Origin: WRDS01 sp964492775
GTDB taxonomy: Bacteria > Actinomycetota > Coriobacteriia > Anaerosomatales > PHET01
DNA: 64,000 nucleotides
Direction of reading: 5' to 3'
Assembly (NCBI GenBank): GCA_964492775.1
Contig: CAZBLH010000001.1
Location: forward strand, 1 to 64,000
Shown: one piece after another, positions 34,499 through 42,865 of the stretch
How positions within the stretch are numbered: the first letter of the stretch is position 1
Layout: each line of letters opens with the position of its first letter
Notes under the pieces: generated by a model
The model's database searches: none
What the model was told of the DNA's origin: nothing
Seen by the model: the letters and a program-made list of their open reading frames with translations, nothing else
Translations under genes and position numbers: made by a program

Positions 34499-35404
34499 AT
34501 GTGTAAGGCGCTCAGCGGCTCGGCGCCGTTCTCCCACGCCGACATCGAGGCGTTCGTCGCCAGGGTGCATGCCGAGGGGCTCGCTCGCTACCGCGATCTC
34601 GTCTGGCGGCGGGTTCGCGATGGCTATGCGGTGCTGGTGAGCGAGGTCATGCTCCAGCAGACGCAGGCCCCGCGAGTGGAGCGCTACTGGCCTCGCTGGC
34701 TCGAGTCCTTCCCGACGCTCGAGGCGCTCTCGGCCGCCCCGCTCCCCCCGGTTCTCGAGGCTTGGCAGGGGCTCGGGTACAACCGGCGGGCGATCGCGCT
34801 GAAGCGACTCGCTGAGATGGTCGTAGCCCAAGCCTCCGAGCGTGGTTTGGCGACGGCGGAGCTTCCGCGCGAGGAGGCGGCGCTGCTTGCCCTGCCCGGA
34901 GTCGGCCCCGCAACCGCCGCCGGGGTGCGCGCGTTCGCGTTTGGCGAGGTGGTCGCGTACCTGGAGACTAACGTCCGCTCGGTCTTCCTCCACGAGCTGT
35001 TCCATGACCGCGACGGGGTCAGCGACTCCGAGCTCCTGCCCGTCGTCTGGCGGGCAGCCGAGACTGCGGCCACGCTCGGCATCGATCCACGGTCGTGGAA
35101 CTGGGCGCTCCTCGACTACGGCGCGCATCTCAAGCGCACGCTGCCGAACCCCTCTCGGCGATCCGCCCACCACGCGCGGCAGTCGCGGTTCGAGGGCTCG
35201 CACCGCCAGAAGCGGGCGCGGTTGCTGAAGCTCGCGATGAGCTCGCAGCAGCTGACCGCCGAAGATGCCGCAGCGGAGCTCTCGGCGATTGAGATCGCGT
35301 CAGGACGCGGCCCCGTTACCGTTGCCGATGCGGGCGGGCTGCTCAAGGAGCTTGCCGCCGATGGGTTCCTCGTGTGCGAAGCGGGCGTGTGGCGAGTGGC
35401 CTAG
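34499..35404 (+). CDS. MutY/endonuclease III-like HhH-GPD DNA glycosylase lacking Fe-S ligands
   Basis: 301 aa. HhH-GPD core with VSEVMLQQTQAPRVERYWPRW (MutY-like, catalytic Glu) and helix-hairpin-helix LPGVGPATAAGVRAFAF. At the catalytic Asp position the sequence reads LETNVRSVFLHELF, with Glu instead of Asp. The Cys-X6-Cys-X2-Cys-X5-Cys cluster that should follow is missing: NPSRRSAHHARQSRFEGS has no Cys. A C-terminal ~80 residues look like a small winged helix, not the NUDIX-like domain of MutY. Probably a distinct base-excision glycosylase subfamily; substrate not certain. Its stop shares CTAG with the convergent regulator gene. Confidence 0.85.
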   Translation: MCKALSGSAPFSHADIEAFVARVHAEGLARYRDLVWRRVRDGYAVLVSEVMLQQTQAPRVERYWPRWLESFPTLEALSAAPLPPVLEAWQGLGYNRRAIALKRLAEMVVAQASERGLATAELPREEAALLALPGVGPATAAGVRAFAFGEVVAYLETNVRSVFLHELFHDRDGVSDSELLPVVWRAAETAATLGIDPRSWNWALLDYGAHLKRTLPNPSRRSAHHARQSRFEGSHRQKRARLLKLAMSSQQLTAEDAAAELSAIEIASGRGPVTVADAGGLLKELAADGFLVCEAGVWRVA

Positions 35405-35856
35405 TGCTCCTCGTGGCGGCGCATGATCTCCACGATCGTCCGCGTCTTCCCCGCTTTGCGGTCGTGCTCCTTGCGCATCTCTTCGCGCTTGGCGGGATCG
35501 AGCAGGTCAGCCACCTTCTGCTGCAGCTCCTTAGGAGAGAAGGGCTTGGTGATGTAGTCGACGGTCCCCTCGTCGAGCGCCTCGAGCTGCTGGGCGAAGT
35601 CGCCGACCGCCGAGAGATGTACGACCGGGATTACAGAGGTCGCGGGGTCGGAAGCGAGCCTCCTGCGGACCTCGTTGCCGTCCATTCCCGGCATCATGAT
35701 GTCGAGAAGGATGAGCTCGGGCTTCTTGGTCTTGGCGGTTGCCAGCGCCTCGATGCCGTTGTCGGCGGTGAGGACCTCGTGTCCCCGCGCCTCGAGCGTA
35801 GCAGTGACGAGCTTCAGGATCGAAGGCTCGTCGTCTACTGCCAAGATGATCGCCAT
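35401..35856 (-). CDS. Single-domain response regulator
   Basis: 151 aa from the ATG at 35856 (AAGGGG upstream). Receiver domain only: VDDEPSILKLV, phospho-Asp in LILLDIMMPGMDG, VVHLSA and Lys in YITKPFSPKEL, plus a charged C-terminal tail (KREEMRKEHDRKAGKTR). No DNA-binding domain, so it likely works through protein contact. Third gene of a kinase-regulator-regulator set read on the minus strand. Confidence 0.9.
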   Translation of the reverse strand: MAIILAVDDEPSILKLVTATLEARGHEVLTADNGIEALATAKTKKPELILLDIMMPGMDGNEVRRRLASDPATSVIPVVHLSAVGDFAQQLEALDEGTVDYITKPFSPKELQQKVADLLDPAKREEMRKEHDRKAGKTRTIVEIMRRHEEH

Positions 35857-35917
35857 ATCGTCTAACCCCTTCCCGGTGTGCCTGACATCTTCAACCCAGA
35901 TACTGGGTAGTTTCCCC

Positions 35918-36289
35918 TCATTCACCCTCGCCCAAGATCTCGCGGACCTGGCTCACGAGCTCCTTGGGCGTGAACGGCTTGCAGATGTAGTCGATCGCCC
36001 CCGCAGCACGCCCCACTTCCTGCTCGGCCTTCTGGCTCTTTGCGGAAAGCATCACTACGGGAATGTGCGCTGTCGCCGGGTTCGCCTTCAGCCGTCGGCA
36101 CGCTTCGTACCCGTCGAGCGCCGGCATCATCACATCAAGCAGGATGAGATCAGGCTGCTCGGCCTCGGCGATCTCGATTGCCGAGAGGCCGTCCGAGGCC
36201 TCGATCACCTCGAAGCCTCCGGAAGAGAGCGAGAACGCGACGAGCTTCAGGATATGAGGCTCGTCATCGACGGCGAGAATCCGGGTCAT
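35918..36289 (-). CDS. Single-domain response regulator
   Basis: 123 aa. CheY-like receiver with VDDEPHILKLV, phospho-Asp in LILLDVMMPALDG, MLSAKSQ and Lys in YICKPFTPKEL. It begins immediately after the hybrid kinase stop and resembles the next regulator, suggesting duplication. No output domain. Confidence 0.92.
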   Translation of the reverse strand: MTRILAVDDEPHILKLVAFSLSSGGFEVIEASDGLSAIEIAEAEQPDLILLDVMMPALDGYEACRRLKANPATAHIPVVMLSAKSQKAEQEVGRAAGAIDYICKPFTPKELVSQVREILGEGE

Positions 36290-38146
36290 CTAGCCCTCCT
36301 CTTCTTCATTGCGTGCCGAGAAGAACTGCTCGACACGGGCGGCGATGTCGTTCGGCGAGAGCGGCTTCGAGATCTGCGCGGCCGTCTCGGCGAGGATGTC
36401 GACCTGGGACAGGTCGACCGCGTGTGCCGTCATGACGACGATGGGGATCTCGCCCCACTCGGGATGCTTCTTTACCGTCTTGATGACTTCGTACCCGTCC
36501 ATCTTCGGCATGCGCAGATCCAGGAGCATCAGATCAGGTCGCTTGTGGGCGATGGTCCCGATGGCCTCGGTACCGTCGAACGCCTGAGCGACGGTGAAGC
36601 CGCGTCTGCGCAGGATCTCGGCAAGGACGTTGTTGACGCTGCGGTCGTCGTCAACGATGAGCACCATCGGGGAGTCGGTCGAGCCCGCGAGCGAGCTGAC
36701 GATGTCGAGCAGCTGGCCCTGGTCGATCGGCTTCTCAAGGTAGTTCGCGGCGCCGAATCGGCAGCTGCGACCCTCGTCACACACGACGGAGAGCACGACC
36801 ACCGGGATCGACAGCGTGTCCGGGTGCTCCTTGAGCTGGGTCAGGAGAGCGAACCCGTCACCCTCTTCGAGAATGACGTCCAAGGTGATCACGTCGGGTT
36901 TGGCTGCGATTGCGAGCGCGAGTGCGTCTTCTGCGCAGTGCGCCTGCAGGACTTCGAAGCCTCGCCTCCTGAGGTACGTCTCGATCAGCGCCGCGACCTC
37001 GACGTCGGAATCGACGACGAGGACGAGTCCTCCCTCGATCGGTCTCAGGGGCTTCTTGGGCAGCTTGACGCTCTGCTCAGGGGCGGTCGGCAGCGTGAAC
37101 CAGAATGTGCTGCCCTCGCCCAGCGCGCTGACCGCTCCGATCTCGCCGCCGAGGTGCTCGATGATGGACTTGCAGATAGAGAGCCCGAGTCCGGTTCCGC
37201 CGATTTCGCGCGTGAGGGCCGAGTCGACGCGGTAGAACTTGGTGAAGAGGAGCTTCTGGTCCTCCTCGCTGATTCCAAGCCCTTCGTCGGTCACACAGAA
37301 CTTGACGCAGTTGCTGTCGGTATCACGCACGGCCTGCAGAGTAATCCGGCCACCCTCTGGCGAGTACTTAAGTGCGTTGCTAATGAGGTTGATGAGCACC
37401 TGTCTCACGCGGTCACGGTCGGCGAGGACCATCGGCAGGTCATCGTCGAGCTCCAGTTCGACACTGCGACCTGTCTGCGCCAGCACCGCGCGGAAGGTGT
37501 CGACCGCGCCCTCGGCGAGCTCGTAGACGGACTCGGGCTCGACCTTCAGGTGAATGCGACCAGACTCGATGCGCGAGATGTCGAGCATGTCGTTGATGAG
37601 GTTGACGAGCCGGTCGGAGTTCTCCTTGACAATGGAGAGGAACTCGCGCTGGATCTCGTTGATTTCCCCCGCATCCCCGTCGAGGATGAGGTCGACGTAG
37701 CCTTTGATTGAGGTGAGCGGCGTCCGCAGTTCGTGGCTGACTGTGGAGACGAACTCGTTCTTCATCTGAACGACTTCATCTTCCGAGGTGATATCGCGGA
37801 GCGAGATCACCTGACCGAAATCGGTGCCGGACGCGCCGGTAATGGGAGTCGTGCAGATACGCAGTACGAGCCGTTGCCCATCGCGCTGGAGTTCGATGTC
37901 GTGCTCGCAGTCGAGCAGATTGCCGTAGGCTTCGGCCTCCGAGGGGGTGAGCCGCAGGAGCTCCTCCAAGGGAATCGCCTTGTCCAGAATGTCTTCCGCC
38001 GATAGCTCCAGCATCTTCAGTGCGGTGGCGTTAGCCAGGGTGATCTTGCCGTCGGGGGACAACACGATCATTCCGTCGGTCGTCACATCGAGAACCGCCT
38101 CAACCTGCTCACGGCGGCTCAAGATGGAGCAGTCGTCGAAGATCAT
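36290..38146 (-). CDS. Hybrid histidine kinase: PAS, HisKA, HATPase, two receiver domains
   Basis: 618 aa from the ATG at 38146, chosen because AAGGAGG lies 5 bp upstream. Order: PAS (about 15-120, VTTDGMIVLSPDGKITLANA), HisKA (FVSTVSHELRTPLTSIKGY), HATPase (NLISNALKYSP, GGTGLGLSI), receiver 1 (phospho-Asp in VITLDVILEEGDG) and receiver 2 (phospho-Asp in LMLLDLRMPKMDG). No TM is seen, so it is a cytosolic sensor, perhaps reading redox or a small ligand by PAS. With two stand-alone receivers downstream it forms a multistep relay. Confidence 0.93.
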   Translation of the reverse strand: MIFDDCSILSRREQVEAVLDVTTDGMIVLSPDGKITLANATALKMLELSAEDILDKAIPLEELLRLTPSEAEAYGNLLDCEHDIELQRDGQRLVLRICTTPITGASGTDFGQVISLRDITSEDEVVQMKNEFVSTVSHELRTPLTSIKGYVDLILDGDAGEINEIQREFLSIVKENSDRLVNLINDMLDISRIESGRIHLKVEPESVYELAEGAVDTFRAVLAQTGRSVELELDDDLPMVLADRDRVRQVLINLISNALKYSPEGGRITLQAVRDTDSNCVKFCVTDEGLGISEEDQKLLFTKFYRVDSALTREIGGTGLGLSICKSIIEHLGGEIGAVSALGEGSTFWFTLPTAPEQSVKLPKKPLRPIEGGLVLVVDSDVEVAALIETYLRRRGFEVLQAHCAEDALALAIAAKPDVITLDVILEEGDGFALLTQLKEHPDTLSIPVVVLSVVCDEGRSCRFGAANYLEKPIDQGQLLDIVSSLAGSTDSPMVLIVDDDRSVNNVLAEILRRRGFTVAQAFDGTEAIGTIAHKRPDLMLLDLRMPKMDGYEVIKTVKKHPEWGEIPIVVMTAHAVDLSQVDILAETAAQISKPLSPNDIAARVEQFFSARNEEEEG

Positions 38147-38307
38147 GCTTGCCTCCTTGGTCACGTGATGACGCGTACCCCGAAGAACCGTCAGGACCTG
38201 CAGACCTGCGCACGAAAAACAGTATGACTCACTTCGACGGTGCCGGACGCTTTCCTCTTGAGGTAGCGGACCCGTGGTCGTGGAGTTGGATTGTGATCGG
38301 GCGGCGG

Positions 38308-39522
38308 TTAGTCGTGCTCCCGTTCGAGTTCGTGCTCGACATCCGAGTACGATCGTCCCTCAGCAGCTGCGATCCGCGCCACCTCATCGGCTTCAGGTCG
38401 CAGGCGCCCGCCGCCACGCTTGAACCGCACGGGTCCATAGTCGGTCTCGAGCACCAGACACTCGCGCGGGGCGACCAAGCGGGTGAAATCCCTGCGACGG
38501 ACGCCGAGGGTGCCAGTGAGCGCCACGACCCGCTCGGCAAAGGTCTCGACACGTTCGGGGCTGACGAGTAGCGAGAGGATGAGCGCCGAGCGCCCCTTCT
38601 TCATCACGATCGGGGAGGTCCAAACATCGAGTGCACCTTCGCCGAGGAGCTGTTCCGCAGCCACGGCTACGGCCTCAGGCGACAGGTGATCGAGGTTCGT
38701 CTCGAGCAGCGTGACGGCCTCCTCCGCGAGCGCCTCGGGCTGTGGGGCGGGTCGTCCCAGAACGATCCGGCAGACGTTCGGCACGCCGATGTCGCGGGTA
38801 CCCGCACCGTACCCCGATGCCAGCGGCGTCATCGGCGGCCACGTGCCATACGAGCTGACGCACGCGCGTAGAAGCGCCGCGCCGGTGGGCGTGGTGAGTT
38901 CGCCTGCGGCGCGAGCACCTCCGGGCTCCGGTGCTCCGGAGAGCTGGGGGCCGTGGACGGTCGGGACGCCCGTAAGCAGCTCGGCGGTCGCCGGTGCCGG
39001 CACTGACAACGTGCCGTGGCTGGTCTCGATGGTTCCGGAGCCGACCGCCACCACGGAGGCGCTGATCGACTCGATGCCGAGTGCCTCGATGCCCGCCGAG
39101 ACACCCACGATGTCGGCGATCGAGTCGAGCGCGCCCACCTCGTGGAAGTGCACGTCGTCGGCGACCACGCCGTGGACGCGCGCTTCGGCGAGCGCCAGCT
39201 CGCCGAAGGCGGTGAGCGCGCGCGCCCTGACGGGCGCAGGCAGCGCCGCCCCTTCGAGCATCGCGCGGATCGTGGCCCAGGTCCGGTGGGGCGGCGCTGC
39301 CGTCGAGGCGCCTGGCGCCTCGACGCGCACGCTCACCGCCGCGATCCCGCGGGATCGCACGCGCTCCACGGCGAGGCGCGCCTCGGGCGCGAGCGTCGCG
39401 ATGGTGGCGGCGAGCTGCTCGGCGGTGAACTGGCCGGTGGCCTCACCGATGTCGAGTAGCGCGCCGAGGAACTTGTCACCGGAGACGCCGGTCGAGCAGT
39501 CCAAGTGTGCGATGAGCTTCAT
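38308..39522 (-). CDS. larC: Nickel-pincer cofactor biosynthesis protein LarC
   Basis: 404 aa. Starts IAHLDCSTGVSGDKFLGALLD, the LarC (DUF111) signature, followed by HFHEVGALDSIADIVG, ETSHGTLSVPAPATAELL and a C-terminal NLDHLSPEAVAVA / WTSPIVMKKGRSALILSLL region. LarC is the CTP-dependent nickel insertase that finishes the NPN cofactor of lactate racemase-type enzymes. It is one uninterrupted frame, unlike the frameshifted LarC1/LarC2 of Lactiplantibacillus. larB lies 13 bp upstream. Confidence 0.93.
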   Translation of the reverse strand: MKLIAHLDCSTGVSGDKFLGALLDIGEATGQFTAEQLAATIATLAPEARLAVERVRSRGIAAVSVRVEAPGASTAAPPHRTWATIRAMLEGAALPAPVRARALTAFGELALAEARVHGVVADDVHFHEVGALDSIADIVGVSAGIEALGIESISASVVAVGSGTIETSHGTLSVPAPATAELLTGVPTVHGPQLSGAPEPGGARAAGELTTPTGAALLRACVSSYGTWPPMTPLASGYGAGTRDIGVPNVCRIVLGRPAPQPEALAEEAVTLLETNLDHLSPEAVAVAAEQLLGEGALDVWTSPIVMKKGRSALILSLLVSPERVETFAERVVALTGTLGVRRRDFTRLVAPRECLVLETDYGPVRFKRGGGRLRPEADEVARIAAAEGRSYSDVEHELEREHD

Positions 39523-39535
39523 TGTGCGGTCCCGT

Positions 39536-40336
39536 TCACTCGTCGACCAGCACCCCGGCGTGCTCGGCCCACGCAGGCCGGTTCACCCGGCTCGCCAGCA
39601 GGGCAGCGCCGAAGCCGTTGTCGATGTTCACCACGCCGATTCCGCCTGCGCAGGAGTTGAGCATCGTGAGGAGGGCGGCGACGCCACCGAAGCTCGCCCC
39701 GTAACCGACACTCGTGGGCACTGCGATCACCGGCACGTCTACGAGTCCGGCGATCACGCAGGGAAGCGCGCCCTCCATGCCAGCGACCGCAATCACCGCG
39801 CGGGCCGATCGCAGGACGTCGCCATTCGCGAGCACGCGGTGCACCCCGGCGACACCCACGTCGTAGAGGCGCGTGACCCGGTTGCCCATGATCTCGGCGC
39901 AGACAGCGGCCTCCTCGGCGACGGGGAGGTCCGAGGTCCCGCCACTTGCGACCACGATGTGGCCCTCGCTTGCCGGCTCCTCGCGGCGGTCGATAACGAT
40001 TAGGCGGGGGAGTTCCAGCCAGCGCGCATCGGTTTCTCGACGCGCGACGGCCTGGTACTGCTCAGTGTTGGCCCGCGTTGCGATGACCATCGGTGAGCGC
40101 GCGAGGATCTCGCGCATCACGTCGGCAACCTGCCCGGGCGTCTTGCCCTGCGCGAAGACCACTTCGGGAAAGCCCCATCGAATCGCGCGGTGGTGGTCAA
40201 TCCGGGCTTCGACGTGGCCCGAATCGCCTCCCACCTCGGCAAATGGCAGAGCGCTCAGGCGTCCGGCGGCTGCATCGGGGCCGATCTCTCCTGAGGCGAC
40301 CGCGGCCAGCAGCGCGGCGAGTTCTTGACGGTTCAC
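39536..40336 (-). CDS. larB: NPN cofactor biosynthesis carboxylase LarB (AIR-carboxylase family)
   Basis: 266 aa from the GTG at 40336 with GAGG 8 bp upstream; the product start VNRQELAALLAAVASGEI matches LarB N-termini better than the longer frame to 40387. The C-terminal PurE-like domain contains IVVASGGTSDLPVAEEA, AVIAVAGMEGALPCVIAGL and IAVPTSVGYGASFGGVAALLTML. LarB carboxylates nicotinic acid adenine dinucleotide at the start of NPN synthesis. Co-transcribed with larC; larE and larA are not in the window. Confidence 0.93.
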   Translation of the reverse strand: MNRQELAALLAAVASGEIGPDAAAGRLSALPFAEVGGDSGHVEARIDHHRAIRWGFPEVVFAQGKTPGQVADVMREILARSPMVIATRANTEQYQAVARRETDARWLELPRLIVIDRREEPASEGHIVVASGGTSDLPVAEEAAVCAEIMGNRVTRLYDVGVAGVHRVLANGDVLRSARAVIAVAGMEGALPCVIAGLVDVPVIAVPTSVGYGASFGGVAALLTMLNSCAGGIGVVNIDNGFGAALLASRVNRPAWAEHAGVLVDE

Positions 40337-40527
40337 TTCGGCAACCTCGATCCGGTCGGCGTGGGCTCGGGGCGAAGCTCGTATCACCGAGCGTCAATCG
40401 TACGTACGTGTACCACGCTGGCACCCTCCGGGCGCGATTACAAGCGGCGCGATGCGACGGTTTTCGGTAACCTGACCTTTACGCCGCAGACGAGGGCGGC
40501 CCCATCGATGCGAGGAGTGGTGCGCAC

Positions 40528-41346
40528 ATGCCGAGATACGCGTTCTTGGGTCCGGCTGGGACCTTCTCGGAAGAAGCGCTCCTGTCGCTCGGCATCGAGG
40601 AGTTGGAGCCGGTCGAGTGCACGACGATCGCCGAGGTCTTCGAGGCGGTCGAGCGCGGCCGGGTCGACGGGGGCGTCGTGCCGATTGAGAACTCCGTCGA
40701 AGGCTCAGTCTCGGCGACGTTGGATGGTCTCGCCTTCGACACGCAGGTCGAGATCCAGGGCGAGATCGTGATCGACATCCACCACTCGCTCGTGGCGGCT
40801 CCTGGCACCGGGCTTGCCGACATCACCACCGTGATCGCGCACCCGCAGGCGAGTGGTCAGTGCCGGCGCTGGCTGGACCGCAACCTGCCGGGGCGGACCG
40901 TCGTCGCCGCGAACTCCAACGCCGAGGCGGTGCAGCTTGCTCTTGGCGAGCCGGGAAGCGCTGCGATAGGGCCGGCGATCGCGGCCGAGCTGTACGGGGG
41001 CGAGATCCTCGTGCGTGACATCGAAGACTATGCGGGCAACCAGACCCGCTTCGTGGTGCTCGGTCATGGGATCCGCGAGCGCACCGGCGCCGATAAGACC
41101 TCGCTCGCGCTGTTCATGCACAAGGACCGCCCTGGCACGCTGCACATGATCCTCGGCGAGTTCGTTTACGGGGAGATAAACCTCACCAAGATTCAGTCGC
41201 GCCCCACGAAGCGTCAGCTCGGCGATTACATGTTCTTCATCGATCTCGAAGGACACGTGAGCGATGAACGCGTTCGGCTTGCGCTCGACTGCCTGCGCCT
41301 CAAGCTGCGCGAGGTCAAGGTGCTAGGGAGCTATCCGCGCGCCTGA
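40528..41346 (+). CDS. pheA: Prephenate dehydratase with ACT domain
   Basis: 272 aa, ATG with GAGGAG upstream. Catalytic half: FLGPAGTFSEEALL, VVPIENSVEGSVSATLDGL, AIGPAIAAELYGG, and NQTRFVVLG with the TRF motif. The C-terminal ACT domain includes the phenylalanine-binding region IQSRPTKRQLGDYMFFID. It converts prephenate to phenylpyruvate and is feedback-inhibited by phenylalanine. Single gene, divergent from larB. Confidence 0.95.
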   Translation: MPRYAFLGPAGTFSEEALLSLGIEELEPVECTTIAEVFEAVERGRVDGGVVPIENSVEGSVSATLDGLAFDTQVEIQGEIVIDIHHSLVAAPGTGLADITTVIAHPQASGQCRRWLDRNLPGRTVVAANSNAEAVQLALGEPGSAAIGPAIAAELYGGEILVRDIEDYAGNQTRFVVLGHGIRERTGADKTSLALFMHKDRPGTLHMILGEFVYGEINLTKIQSRPTKRQLGDYMFFIDLEGHVSDERVRLALDCLRLKLREVKVLGSYPRA

Positions 41347-41502
41347 CCTGCGGTATCGCTCGCGCCTCGCGCCCTTGTGCGCGAGATCCTGACCTCGCAG
41401 ATTCTGTGATGCAGAACATCAGACGCTCTTATGCGATAATTGATGCAGCGCGCCCATCTCGGCGTGTCTTGATGTTCCGGCGCTCGTCGAAGGGAAATCA
41501 AC

Positions 41503-42786
41503 ATGACTGACACCGCAGCACCCGACTACCACCCGATGTGGGCCGAACTCGGCCTCGACCTCCACACACACGACGCATTGCTTGGCGCCGTCGGCCAGCT
41601 CTTTGGTGACGCCTACTTGACGCAGGAGAATCGCCCGCAGGGCATGGACTACCTCAACTTCGTGATGAGTGAGGTTCACGGCCTGCGCATCAAGGAACTT
41701 GATGATTTCCGCAAGAACGGTGGCAAGGTCGTCGGCACCTTCTGCCTCTACGTGCCCGAAGAGATCGTCCGAGCAGCTGGTGCCTGGTGTGTCGGACTGT
41801 GTGCCGGCGCCGAGTTCGGCTACGACCAGGCCGAACAGATCCTGCCGAGAAACACCTGCGCGCTGATCAAGTCCTTCATGGGCTTCAAGCTGACCAAGGT
41901 CTGCCCCTACATCGAGTCGGCTGACCTCGTCGTGGGCGAGACGACGTGCGACGGCAAGAAGAAGGCGTACGAACTCCTGGGCGAGCTCCACAATGTGCAC
42001 ATCATGGAGCTCCCGCAGATGAAGCGGGAGAAGGACCTCGCTTTCTGGCGTGCCGAGATCGCCGATTTCGCTGCCAGGGTCGAGGAGCTCACGGGCAACA
42101 AGATCACGGCAGAGTCCCTCAAGGCGGCCATCAAGCAGGTCAACGACAAGCGTCGTGCACTCCAGCGCATCGCGGCAGCCCGCGCCGCCGACCCGGCCCC
42201 GATCTCCGGCAAGGATGCGCTGCTTGCAACGCAGGTCGCGTTCTACGACGACGTGCTGCGCTTTACGCAGATGATGAACGCGCTCGCCGATGAGCTCGAG
42301 CAGCGCGTGGCCAACGGCGTCGGTGTGACCGAGAAGGGCGCCAAGCGCATCCTGATCACAGGCACGCCGATGGCCCTGCCGAACTGGAAGCTTCACGACA
42401 TCATCGAGAAGTCGGGCGGGATCGTCGTCGGCGAGGAGATGTGCACCGGTTCTCGCTACTACCAGGACCTCGTCTCCGAGGATGCCGAGAGCCTCGATGA
42501 GATGTTCGACGAGATTGCCGAGAAGTACCTCGACATCAACTGCGCCTGCTTCACCCCCAACGACGGCCGCATCGAAGACGTCGTGCGCATGGCCAAGGAG
42601 CTGGGCGCCGACGGCGTCATCGACTACACCCTCAACTTCTGCGGCACCTATCAGATCGAGTCCGGCTCGGTCGAGAAGGCCGTGCAGGAGGCGGGCTTCC
42701 CAGTGCTGCGCATTGAGACCGACTATTCGATGGAGGATGTCGGTCAGCTCTCGACCCGCGTCGAAGCGTTCCTTGAGATGCTGTAA
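41503..42786 (+). CDS. Double-cubane-cluster-containing anaerobic reductase (2-hydroxyacyl-CoA dehydratase BC-like)
   Basis: 427 aa, ATG behind AAGGGA. HgdB/HgdC-dehydratase fold with Cys in GTFCLYVPEEIV, WCVGLCAGAEFG, LPRNTCALIKSFMGF, KVCPYIESADLVVGETTCDGKKK, EEMCTGSRY and NCACFTPN. The opening MWAELGLDLHTHDALLG and SEVHGLRIKEL match the double-cubane [Fe8S9] protein (DCCP) known from Carboxydothermus rather than the two-subunit dehydratases. DCCP takes low-potential electrons from its ATP-dependent reductase, encoded 80 bp downstream, and reduces small substrates; the physiological one is unknown. Implies an anaerobe. Confidence 0.9.
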   Translation: MTDTAAPDYHPMWAELGLDLHTHDALLGAVGQLFGDAYLTQENRPQGMDYLNFVMSEVHGLRIKELDDFRKNGGKVVGTFCLYVPEEIVRAAGAWCVGLCAGAEFGYDQAEQILPRNTCALIKSFMGFKLTKVCPYIESADLVVGETTCDGKKKAYELLGELHNVHIMELPQMKREKDLAFWRAEIADFAARVEELTGNKITAESLKAAIKQVNDKRRALQRIAAARAADPAPISGKDALLATQVAFYDDVLRFTQMMNALADELEQRVANGVGVTEKGAKRILITGTPMALPNWKLHDIIEKSGGIVVGEEMCTGSRYYQDLVSEDAESLDEMFDEIAEKYLDINCACFTPNDGRIEDVVRMAKELGADGVIDYTLNFCGTYQIESGSVEKAVQEAGFPVLRIETDYSMEDVGQLSTRVEAFLEML

Positions 42787-42816
42787 GGCGCGGTAGGGCA
42801 CTGATGGTCGCGTAGA

Positions 42817-42848
42817 ATGGGCGGGGCGTCTTCTGGCGTCCCGCCCAT
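42817..42848 (+). promoter_or_regulatory. GC-rich hairpin between the reductase and activase genes
   Basis: ATGGGCGGG (42817-42825) pairs perfectly with CCCGCCCAT (42840-42848) around a 14-nt loop, ending 5 bp before the activase GGAGG. No T-tract follows, so it is more likely a partial attenuator or mRNA processing/stability element than a terminator. Confidence 0.5.
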
Positions 42849-42865
42849 CTCCTTCGGAGGTTCGG

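Noticed and set aside
35675..37711. 678-aa plus-strand open frame opposite the hybrid kinase and regulator genes
   Set aside because: It is the antisense of genes with clear domains. The translation is low-complexity (repeated Arg, Asp, Leu, Glu, Val) with no motif, and long antisense frames are expected at this G+C content.
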